DNA from: Opitutus sp. GAS368
Lineage (GTDB): Bacteria; Verrucomicrobiota; Verrucomicrobiia; Opitutales; UBA953
Direction: 5' to 3'
DNA: 6,944 nucleotides
Assembly: GCA_945906115.1 (NCBI GenBank)
Contig: CAMDQP010000054.1
Coordinates: 1 to 6,944 of the forward strand
This document shows, one piece after another, positions 1 through 5,454 of the stretch. Numbering within the stretch: the first letter of the stretch is position 1; each line of letters opens with the position of its first letter. The notes below the pieces were generated by a model that was not told where the DNA came from, made no database searches, and saw only the letters and a list, made by a program, of their open reading frames with translations. The translations under genes were made by a program, and so were the position numbers.

Positions 1-485
1 TCGGCGTAGGTCTCGGTCTTGGAGCAGTCGAGGACCTGGAGCTCGTAAGTCTTCATGAAGAAGATGCCGCTGTTCGAGTTGCCCTGGCTCTTCTTCTTGG
101 GGTCGGTGTCGTACCCAGCGGCGGAGCGCCATTCGACGTGCAAGGTGACGTCGCCAAAGGTACGCTTGGTGCGGATACCGTTGGTGCGGGCGATCATCAC
201 GCCGTCCTTGATCTCCCAGGTCACCGGGGTCTTTAGCTTGGCGTTCGGGGCGGCATCGGCCTCCCACTCGTTGGCCGAGTCGGCACCGCCGACGAGGACG
301 ATGGCTCCGGCCGGGGCGGCGGCCTCGTTGCACTTGAGTTTGGAAGCCTCGGCACGAGGCGGTTGCGGGCGGGCGGAGTCATGCACGCGCCACTGGGTGC
401 CCGGGATGAAAGGGGTGTCGGTGTAGCCTTCGGCGGCGATTAGGCCGCTGGCGGCCACAAGGGAGAGGAAGGAAGCGAGGCGCAT
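1..485 (-). CDS. Secreted DUF1080 / 3-keto-disaccharide hydrolase-like protein, C-terminus cut by window edge
   Basis: Translating the minus strand from the ATG at 485-483 gives an uninterrupted 161-residue reading frame that runs off the window. Residues 1-18 (MRLASFLSLVAASGLIAA) form a short signal peptide with likely cleavage before E19, so the product should be exported. Features of the PF06439 concanavalin-like fold follow: a W-x-I-K-D-G-V-M segment at 90-97, T-K-R-T-F-G-D-V-T-L-H-V-E-W-R at 106-120, G-N-S-N-S-G-I-F-F at 135-143 and Y-E-L-Q-V-L-D at 147-153. The last two are the most diagnostic signature of the family. Family members act on 3-keto-glycosides or are uncharacterised glycan-binding or hydrolysing proteins; the substrate here cannot be read from sequence. 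The gene is divergent from accA. No Shine-Dalgarno site is visible; the leader is pyrimidine-rich (CTACCCCTACACCCC directly before ATG). The family call is strong, the enzymatic activity is inferred. Confidence 0.85.
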   Translation of the reverse strand, partial: MRLASFLSLVAASGLIAAEGYTDTPFIPGTQWRVHDSARPQPPRAEASKLKCNEAAAPAGAIVLVGGADSANEWEADAAPNAKLKTPVTWEIKDGVMIARTNGIRTKRTFGDVTLHVEWRSAAGYDTDPKKKSQGNSNSGIFFMKTYELQVLDCSKTETYA

Positions 486-549
486 GGGGTGTAGGGGTAG
501 AGACAGGCTGGAGGGAGAGAGGTTCGGGGAAAAGGGGAAACCTCCGCAA

Positions 550-571
550 GGGGTGGGGGTAGGGGTAGGGG
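550..571 (+). repeat. G-quadruplex motif with GGGGTA tandem repeat, plus strand
   Basis: Four consecutive G-runs of 4, 5, 4 and 4 bases are separated by loops of only T, TA and TA. This satisfies the strict definition of an intramolecular G-quadruplex motif with very short loops. The last three runs also form a hexamer tandem repeat (GGGGTA) that resembles a telomere unit and could change copy number by slippage. It lies about 65-86 bp upstream of the DUF1080 start codon, with the G-runs on that gene's template strand. Confidence 0.75.
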
Positions 572-582
572 TAGTCAATCCA

Positions 583-617
583 GCCACCCGCCACCTGAGG
601 CCGCCACCTGCCACCCG
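583..617. repeat. Symmetric array of four GCCACC(C/T)G octamers
   Basis: Four copies of an octamer lie in 35 bp: GCCACCCG at 583, GCCACCTG at 590, GCCACCTG at 603 and GCCACCCG at 610. Neighbouring copies within each pair share one G. The order of variants is mirrored (C-type, T-type, T-type, C-type) around a short AGGCC spacer. The array sits near the middle of the divergent intergenic region. It could be an operator for a regulator of both genes or a low-complexity duplication; the sequence alone does not decide. Confidence 0.5.
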
Positions 618-680
618 AAACGACACCCCCTACCCCAATTTCGGGGCATTTTCCTTCATTCTAGCCCTTTCCCATCCCTA

Positions 681-702
681 CCCCACCCCCTGCCCCACCC
701 CC
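681..702 (-). repeat. G-quadruplex motif on the minus strand upstream of accA
   Basis: On the plus strand this is four C-runs of 4, 5, 4 and 5 bases separated by A, TG and A, so the minus strand carries four G-runs with 1-2 nt loops. It lies about 45-65 bp before the accA start codon. As with the motif at 550-571, the G-runs are on the template strand of the adjacent gene, so the two motifs are arranged symmetrically about the divergent promoters. Further shorter C-runs at 665-667, 671-673 and 676-678 extend the tract. Confidence 0.7.
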
Positions 703-745
703 TATTCAATTGCCCTCCCCCTCCCGTTTCTCCAACTTACGGCCC

Positions 746-1714
746 ATGTCCGCGCCCAAGGCCCGCTTCACCCTCGAATTTGAAAAGCCCCTCCGGGAGC
801 TCGAGGACAAGATCAACTCCCTCCGGGCCTCCTCCGAGTCCGCCGGGATGGACGTCTCCAAGGAGGTCAAGTCCCTGGAGGTCAAGATGGAGCAGACCCG
901 CCGCGAGGTCTACGGTAACCTGAATCCCTGGCAGCGCGTCCAGTTGGCCCGCCACCCCCGTCGTCCCTACTCCCTAGACTACATCGGGATGCTGTTCGAC
1001 GACTTCCAAGAGCTGCACGGTGACCGCCTCTACATGGACGACGAGTCCATCGTCGGCGGCACGGCTTTCTTCGAAGGTCGACCGGTCATGGTCCTCGGCC
1101 AGCAGAAGGGCCGCGACACGAAGGAGAACCTCCGCCGTAACTTTGGCTGCCCGAATCCGGAAGGCTACCGCAAGGCCCTTCGCCTGATGAAGATGGCCCA
1201 CACCTTCGGCCTCCCGATCATCACCCTCGTCGACACCCCCGGCGCCTTCCCGGGTATCGGCTCGGAAGAGCGCCACGTCGCCGAAGCTATCGCCGTCAAT
1301 CTCCGCGAGATGAGCCAGTTCGGCGTGCCGATCATCACCTTCGTCATCGGCGAAGGCGGCTCCGGCGGTGCGCTCGGCATCGCCGTCTCGAACAAGGTCT
1401 ACATCCTCGAGAACGCCTACTACTCCGTCATCTCGCCCGAAGGTTGCGCCGCGATTCTCTTCAAGGACCGCGCCCACGCCCCGAAGGCCGCCGAAGCCCT
1501 GCGCCTCGACGCGCCTAATCTCCTCAAACTCGGCGTCGTCGACGGCGTCGTCAAGGAACCACTCGGCGGCGCCCAGGAAGATCCGGCCGCCACCGGCTCG
1601 GCCATCCGCAAGACCCTACGCGACTCGCTCGCCGACCTCTCGAAGGCTTCACCCGAGAAGCTGATTGCGATGCGCTACGCCAAGTTCCGCGCGATGGGCG
1701 TCTTCTCAGAGTAA
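746..1714 (+). CDS. accA: Acetyl-CoA carboxylase carboxyltransferase subunit alpha
   Basis: AccA and AccD form the cytoplasmic carboxyltransferase that moves the carboxyl group from carboxybiotin on AccB to acetyl-CoA, giving malonyl-CoA, the first committed step of fatty-acid synthesis. The 322-residue product matches the usual length (about 319 in E. coli). After a helical N-terminal stretch (about 13-60) the family signatures appear in order: S-L-D-Y-I at 76-80, L-H-G-D-R at 90-94, G-Q-Q-K-G-R-D-T-K-E-N at 118-128, D-T-P-G-A-F-P-G at 163-170, the glycine-rich G-E-G-G-S-G-G-A-L at 202-210 that forms the oxyanion-hole region, and S-P-E-G-C-A-A-I-L at 230-238. The ATG at 746 was chosen because the protein from there (MSAPKARFTLEFEKP) begins like other AccA proteins; an in-frame TTG at 710 would add 12 unconserved residues from C-rich leader. 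No Shine-Dalgarno site is visible. AccD is not in the window. The gene ends at a strong terminator and faces the pseudopilin operon. Confidence 0.98.
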   Translation: MSAPKARFTLEFEKPLRELEDKINSLRASSESAGMDVSKEVKSLEVKMEQTRREVYGNLNPWQRVQLARHPRRPYSLDYIGMLFDDFQELHGDRLYMDDESIVGGTAFFEGRPVMVLGQQKGRDTKENLRRNFGCPNPEGYRKALRLMKMAHTFGLPIITLVDTPGAFPGIGSEERHVAEAIAVNLREMSQFGVPIITFVIGEGGSGGALGIAVSNKVYILENAYYSVISPEGCAAILFKDRAHAPKAAEALRLDAPNLLKLGVVDGVVKEPLGGAQEDPAATGSAIRKTLRDSLADLSKASPEKLIAMRYAKFRAMGVFSE

Positions 1715-1730
1715 GCTCGGAGGCTAGAAC

Positions 1731-1762
1731 AAGAAAGGGGCGCCAATCGGCGCCCCTTTCTT
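1731..1762. terminator. Rho-independent, probably bidirectional terminator between convergent operons
   Basis: A perfect 14-bp inverted repeat (AAGAAAGGGGCGCC at 1731-1744 and its complement at 1749-1762) closes a 4-nt loop. It starts 17 bp after the accA stop and lies 22 bp beyond the stop of the last pseudopilin gene. In the accA direction the stem ends in a T-rich stretch (CTTTCTTTT, 1756-1764). In the opposite direction the same symmetry gives TTTCTTGTTCT. The A/T-rich base of the stem means it supplies a U-tract on either side, as expected of a two-way terminator. Confidence 0.88.
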
Positions 1763-1783
1763 TTGGTCAGTCGGCCGGCCCGC

Positions 1784-3070
1784 TCAGCCGCCGTTCGACA
1801 GCACGCGGATATAGCGGGTGTAGTTGCGGCCGTGCATGTAGACGATGCGCTTGAAGTCGGCTTCGGGCACCTTCTGATTATTGGTGAGCATCTGGAGTCC
1901 ACGCAGCTCCTTGGAACCTTCGGGGGTCAAGACGGTGATGGAGACCTCGACGGCCTTGAGCGAGTAAGGCAGGTAAGGCAACCAGGTCGTAGCCGTAGGC
2001 TTCAGCGGAAGGTTATCCGGATACATGCGATCGGCATAAACGCGGAGCCGCGAGCTATAGTAATCATAAGGCTGAACCTTCAGACCGGAGCCGGTCGGCA
2101 ACGGATTAGGAACAGGAGGAGCGCCGTTCGGGGCATAACGCAGGGGAGCGCTCGCGATATCGGTGGCGCCATCGGCGAACTTAAACATGGCAAGGTAGCC
2201 CCCCTTCGAAGCGGCCAAGGCGGACTTGTCATCCCCACTGGCGACCAACACGACCGGCCGGAGGGTCTGCGGCATGCGGGCACAAGGGTCCTTGAGCGCC
2301 GGCGCCGTCGAGGTCGCCGAAAGCGAGGAGGAAGACCAGAACACCAAGTTCATCGCGACGACGTTCGAAGCGATGAAGTTATTCTCGTCCATGGTCCAAC
2401 AAGGGGTCATGCTGGCGATATTGCTGTCGATCAGAGCACGGGTCTCGTAATCCGGGGTAGGCAACTTGGAGTAGTTGGCAAAGCGACGGGAGCCGGACCA
2501 ATAATCCCAAGGAGACTTCGGGGCATCGATGTTGGAATTCAGGATCAGCGGCAGCGCGTCGACGAACGTGTTCTCGGAGTCGATGATCGTTCGGTAGACG
2601 CCGTAAACCTGCTGAATCATGTCACCAGGAGCGTCGAAAGGAGAGCGCTGACCGATTCGGTAAGCGATGGCGCAGACGTCACCGCGCAGGGCGGTGCGGC
2701 CGGTGCCAGGCGTCCAGCGTGGGCGATCGGGCGGAGCACCGAAGAGCATCACGATCGGGTGGTCGACGGTCTGGAGATTACCGACCGCGGCAGGGACGCC
2801 GGAGACATCGGTCGAACCCGGGACAACGATTTCCATCCAGCAGCGTCCGTCAGCGCGAAGCATCGCCGTCGAGAAATCATTCTCCATCGCATCCAAGGCG
2901 CCACGCGCCTCTGACTGGGTCGAGAGGTCGGCGACGGCGCGATCATAGACACGCAACGTGTCGGAAGCGATGGTGACGACGGTCAGGACGATGATGACCA
3001 TGATGGCCGTGGAGACCAACACCTCGAGCAAGGTGAAGCCGGCCCGGGCTTGGCGGAGGAGAGTGTTCAT
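1784..3070 (-). CDS. GspJ-like pseudopilin / Verru_Chthon cassette protein C-like
   Basis: The 428-residue product has a class III (prepilin peptidase) signal: a short basic leader to G11, then F-T-L-L-E at 12-16 with Glu at mature position 5 and a hydrophobic helix to about residue 35. A helical segment continues (R-A-L-D-A-M-E-N-D-F style, 56-66), as in GspJ and Verru_Chthon protein C. G-D-V-C-A-I-A-Y-R at 130-138 and L-P-Y-S-L-K-A-V-E-V-S-I-T-V-L at 367-381 also resemble strands of GspJ-type folds. At 428 residues it is about twice a typical GspJ (about 200) but normal in size for the Verru_Chthon C family as I recall it. Cysteines at 77, 133, 224 and 263 could pair in the periplasm. Its ATG overlaps the upstream gene's stop by 4 nt (ATGA), implying translational coupling. 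It is the last gene of the operon. The pseudopilin class is certain; assignment to J/C rests on order and local motifs. Confidence 0.82.
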   Translation of the reverse strand: MNTLLRQARAGFTLLEVLVSTAIMVIIVLTVVTIASDTLRVYDRAVADLSTQSEARGALDAMENDFSTAMLRADGRCWMEIVVPGSTDVSGVPAAVGNLQTVDHPIVMLFGAPPDRPRWTPGTGRTALRGDVCAIAYRIGQRSPFDAPGDMIQQVYGVYRTIIDSENTFVDALPLILNSNIDAPKSPWDYWSGSRRFANYSKLPTPDYETRALIDSNIASMTPCWTMDENNFIASNVVAMNLVFWSSSSLSATSTAPALKDPCARMPQTLRPVVLVASGDDKSALAASKGGYLAMFKFADGATDIASAPLRYAPNGAPPVPNPLPTGSGLKVQPYDYYSSRLRVYADRMYPDNLPLKPTATTWLPYLPYSLKAVEVSITVLTPEGSKELRGLQMLTNNQKVPEADFKRIVYMHGRNYTRYIRVLSNGG

Positions 3071-3858
3071 CGGCTGATGACGATATTCTGGACGAGCAAG
3101 GGAGTTTCGGACTTCGTCTTGAACGACTCATAGAGGCTGTAGTCGTGAGAGAAGAATTCGGCGACGACCGGGAGATAGGCCAGCGCGTAGTCCTTGGGTA
3201 ACGCGGGGATCGGCGATGTCCCCCACGGCGGCGCAGCGACCTTGGTGGTTTCTGGCTCGAAGGTCGTGGTGTTGATGGTGGCGCGCTGCCCGACAAGCAG
3301 CTTGGAAAGCGAAAGACGTACGCGCATGGGCGTGCCGATGATGTTACGGCCGGAGAAAGCGTCCAATGAGAGGTTCTTCCCATTGCAATAGGCCACCTCG
3401 ATCATCGAAGGATTCGAGAATAAGGCGTAGGCATTGGCGCCCGTCTTGTCGTTCTCGAAGCTGACGATCTTGCGCTCGTACACATAGAGCCACACCGCGC
3501 TGTCTCCATTGTCGCGGGCGCCCTGCAGCAGGCGGTAGGCGATATCGAAGTTGGAGACCGACGGATTGCCCCCGTCCAACGGGAGCCCGGCATCCATCAG
3601 GTACTTGCTGTTGTTCGGCACCTTCTCACCGGCGGCGTCAAGGTAGACGATTGACCGGGGATTATCCAAGGCGCCGATGAGACGGGTCACGCCCGAAAGG
3701 GCGCGGTTAGTCTGCATGATCTCGTCGACCTGCTGGAAGGTGGAGCCGAGGATGCCGACCAGCGAGAGGATCGCGACGCCGACGATGCCGATGGCGAGCG
3801 TCACCTCGACCAGGGAGAAACCTGGGCGGACGGACGAAGGGTTGCGGGGAGGGTTCAT
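3067..3858 (-). CDS. GspI-like pseudopilin / Verru_Chthon cassette protein B-like
   Basis: The 263-residue protein begins with a 13-residue basic leader ending in P-G, then F-S-L-V-E-V-T-L-A-I-G at 14-24 with the conserved Glu at mature position 5 and a hydrophobic helix to about 38. The V-E-V-T-L-A-I-G-I-V pattern is characteristic of GspI-type minor pseudopilins and of Verru_Chthon protein B. The rest is a globular periplasmic domain containing a C-terminal A-L-A-Y-L-P-V-V-A-E-F-F segment (225-236). The gene starts 10 nt after the preceding stop and its own stop overlaps the next start by 4 nt. No Shine-Dalgarno site precedes the ATG (TTTACTTCCG). In type II systems GspI nucleates the pseudopilus tip with GspJ and GspK; a comparable role here is inferred. 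Confidence 0.82.
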   Translation of the reverse strand: MNPPRNPSSVRPGFSLVEVTLAIGIVGVAILSLVGILGSTFQQVDEIMQTNRALSGVTRLIGALDNPRSIVYLDAAGEKVPNNSKYLMDAGLPLDGGNPSVSNFDIAYRLLQGARDNGDSAVWLYVYERKIVSFENDKTGANAYALFSNPSMIEVAYCNGKNLSLDAFSGRNIIGTPMRVRLSLSKLLVGQRATINTTTFEPETTKVAAPPWGTSPIPALPKDYALAYLPVVAEFFSHDYSLYESFKTKSETPLLVQNIVISR

Positions 3859-3868
3859 CGGAAGTAAA

Positions 3869-4699
3869 TTATTTAGCCTTATCCATCTCGTCGGCGTCGA
3901 GGGTCATCGTGACGTCGCCGTTAGGGCGGAGGGAAAGAGCCGCGAACTGATTCTCGGAAGGGATATCGATCATGGCCTTACCCGTGCCGGTATTGCGGAC
4001 CACGCCCTTAGCGAGCACGAGCAACACGCGTCCGAGGTGGTTGGATGCGCCGGTCCCCTGCAGTTCGACGTAGAACCACTTCTTCGGATTGAAGTCGGGG
4101 GTCATGTCGGCGAGAGCCATCGGCTGAATGGTCGGGGCGTAGATCATCCAGGGCGGAGAACTCGCCGGAGAGTCCGTCGTGTTGGTGGTAGCGTTGTCCG
4201 CGAGCGGTCCGATTAAACTGCGCCGCGTGTTGGCGGTGACGGTCATCGACAGCGTCGTTTGCGTATCGGTCGCGGGCGGGATAAACACCACACCCGTGGG
4301 CAGGAGCTGAGCGGGCTCGGGGGAGAACCATTTATAAGGCGCTACCGATGTGTTGGTGATGGTGGACGGATCGACGCCGGCCAAGTCGGCCGAGCTGACG
4401 CCGCCGACGGCGATGACAAACTGGCGGAGGTGGTTTGCCTCGTCATTCGGATCATTCAAGATGAGCAGGCGATAGCGATTGGCGTAGGTCACGCCGGTGG
4501 TGCCAGGTCCGCGGTTCATCAAGGCCATCGCGCGCACGGTGCGGATGGAGGAAGCGATGAAGCGCTGGCCAGCGGGCAGACCGCCTCCGTCACCGGGCGT
4601 GAGGCCGAGGAACAGCGAGGAGATGAGCAGGATGATCGTGATGACCACCAGCAACTCGACCAACGTGAAGCCCTTACGAGCGATGGAACGGACGGTCAT
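3869..4699 (-). CDS. GspH-like pseudopilin / Verru_Chthon cassette protein D-like
   Basis: The 276-residue product has a class III leader (cleavage after G10), F-T-L-V-E-L-L-V-V-I at 11-20 with Glu at mature position 5, and a hydrophobic helix to about residue 33. Immediately after comes a glycine-rich turn and a basic amphipathic helix (A-G-Q-R-F-I-A-S-S-I-R-T-V-R-A-M-A-L-M-N-R-G, 43-64), the arrangement seen in GspH/FimT proteins. L-L-P-T-G-V-V-F at 132-139 and L-S-L-R-P-N-G-D-V-T at 255-264 resemble the P-x-G strands of that fold. The protein is longer than a typical GspH (about 150-190). It shares one base with the upstream stop (TAATG), so it is probably co-translated with the major pseudopilin gene. 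Function in a pseudopilus is inferred; membership of the pseudopilin class is clear. Confidence 0.82.
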   Translation of the reverse strand: MTVRSIARKGFTLVELLVVITIILLISSLFLGLTPGDGGGLPAGQRFIASSIRTVRAMALMNRGPGTTGVTYANRYRLLILNDPNDEANHLRQFVIAVGGVSSADLAGVDPSTITNTSVAPYKWFSPEPAQLLPTGVVFIPPATDTQTTLSMTVTANTRRSLIGPLADNATTNTTDSPASSPPWMIYAPTIQPMALADMTPDFNPKKWFYVELQGTGASNHLGRVLLVLAKGVVRNTGTGKAMIDIPSENQFAALSLRPNGDVTMTLDADEMDKAK

Positions 4700-5361
4700 T
4701 ATTGGATGGCGAGGACCTGCGCGAAATCACCGGGATCCACGCTGAGCTCGGCGTTGGAGAAATCGTCAAGGAGGTCGGTGGTGAAGATGATGACGCGCGC
4801 CGGAATGCCGCTGGTTTCCGCGATGGCGCGAATGTCTTCCGGCATGGAGTCCTTGCCCTTGGGGGCGACGATATTGCGGATATTGGTGTTATTGTCGGTG
4901 TCGAAGATGACGCGGATGTTGCGGTTGCCGAAACGATCCACGAGCAGGCTGGTATCCGTCAGGTTAGCCGGGTCTTCAAAATCATCCTTGCCGAAGGAGC
5001 AGAACTCCTCACCGGTCTTGTTGAGTATCTTACGGTCGGCGGTCGGCAGGGCAGTGCCAGTCGGCAGGCGGCCGGACATGGCCTTGACGAAATTGAGGTT
5101 GGTCGCCGGGTCTTCGAGGACATGGAGGCTGTCCTTGGACGAGTCATAGGCGGTGCCGATGTTGGGGTAGAAACCGTAGACCTGCTTGTAGCGGGTGATG
5201 CCGCCAGCCCACTGGGTGAAGGCGGTCGTGGCGGACGATTGCTGGGCCTTCTTACGAACTCCGCGGATCGCTGGGAATAAGGCGGCCGACAAGATGCCGA
5301 TGATGGCAATGACCGTCAGGAGTTCGATCAGGGTGAAACCGGCGCGACGACGGGGAGTCAT
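4699..5361 (-). CDS. GspG-like major pseudopilin
   Basis: The first gene of the operon encodes 220 residues. A leader M-T-P-R-R-R-A-G is followed by F-T-L-I-E-L-L-T-V-I-A-I-I-G-I-L at 9-24, with Glu at mature position 5. The helix continues amphipathically and reaches I-T-R-Y-K-Q-V-Y-G-F-Y-P at 55-66, matching the conserved Y-x-x-x-x-G-x-Y-P region of GspG. In the C-terminal half V-D-R-F-G-N-R (141-147) and F-D-T-D-N-N-T-N-I (153-161) recall the D-P-W-G-N-P segment and an acidic loop like the calcium site of GspG. At 220 residues it is longer than classical GspG (about 140). It could equally be an ordinary type II/IV pilin-like protein of unknown partner. A promoter lies 30-60 bp upstream; no Shine-Dalgarno site precedes the ATG. 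Confidence 0.85.
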   Translation of the reverse strand: MTPRRRAGFTLIELLTVIAIIGILSAALFPAIRGVRKKAQQSSATTAFTQWAGGITRYKQVYGFYPNIGTAYDSSKDSLHVLEDPATNLNFVKAMSGRLPTGTALPTADRKILNKTGEEFCSFGKDDFEDPANLTDTSLLVDRFGNRNIRVIFDTDNNTNIRNIVAPKGKDSMPEDIRAIAETSGIPARVIIFTTDLLDDFSNAELSVDPGDFAQVLAIQ

Positions 5362-5391
5362 GGAAAATCGGGATTAGATTGGGGAGAAATC

Positions 5392-5421
5392 ATTATACGA
5401 GTCCTCGGGCCCAGTTGAACA
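5392..5421 (-). promoter_or_regulatory. Sigma-70-type promoter of the pseudopilin operon
   Basis: On the minus strand a perfect TATAAT -10 box lies at 5397-5392, 30 nt before the first start codon. Eighteen nt upstream is TGTTCA (5421-5416), a poor -35 match (three of six to TTGACA). Transcription should start near 5385, giving a leader of about 25 nt that is pyrimidine-rich and lacks a Shine-Dalgarno site. The 93-bp gap to the antiporter gene shows no strong terminator, so some read-through from that gene is possible. Confidence 0.6.
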
Positions 5422-5454
5422 GCCAAAAACCGCCTTTTTCTCTACCCCAACCCG

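Larger units (their letters stand above)
486..745. promoter_or_regulatory. Divergent intergenic region between the DUF1080 gene and accA
   Basis: These 260 bases hold no credible gene. They must carry the promoters of both divergent neighbours, but I see no convincing -35/-10 pair for either. A weak candidate on the minus strand is TAGAAT at 663-658. The region is strikingly strand-asymmetric: G-rich on the plus strand from 486 to 574 and C-rich from 626 to 720, so each gene would be transcribed with a C-rich, purine-poor leader and neither start has a Shine-Dalgarno match. The heptamer GGGGTAG occurs at 494, 556, 562 and 568, and its complement CTACCCC at 630 and 678; in every case the mRNA of the nearer gene would read CTACCCC. 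A small 4-bp CCCC/GGGG hairpin lies at 633-646. Confidence 0.6.

Noticed and set aside
55..426. A 123-residue plus-strand frame near the window start
   Set aside because: It is the shadow of the DUF1080 gene on the other strand, which has a signal peptide and family motifs.
574..579. TTGACT on the minus strand (579-574) as a -35 box for the DUF1080 gene
   Set aside because: No -10-like hexamer occurs 16-19 nt downstream; the sequence there is a C-run.
710..745. Extended accA start at the in-frame TTG
   Set aside because: It would add 12 residues translated from C-rich leader that do not resemble AccA; the ATG at 746 gives a normal family N-terminus and length.
486..745. Telomere, CRISPR or origin-like element suggested by the GGGGTA/CTACCCC repeats
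   Set aside because: There are too few copies, no spacers, no DnaA boxes and it lies between two ordinary genes, so a promoter-region simple repeat is the simpler reading.
1763..2914. A 383-residue open frame on the plus strand opposite the J-like gene
   Set aside because: It is antisense to a well-supported pseudopilin gene, rich in Arg and Gly as expected of an antiparallel frame in high-GC DNA, and shows no recognisable domain.
5425..5439. AAAAA-CCGCC-TTTTT as a terminator after the antiporter gene
   Set aside because: The stem would be only five A-T pairs around a 5-nt loop, too weak for an intrinsic terminator.
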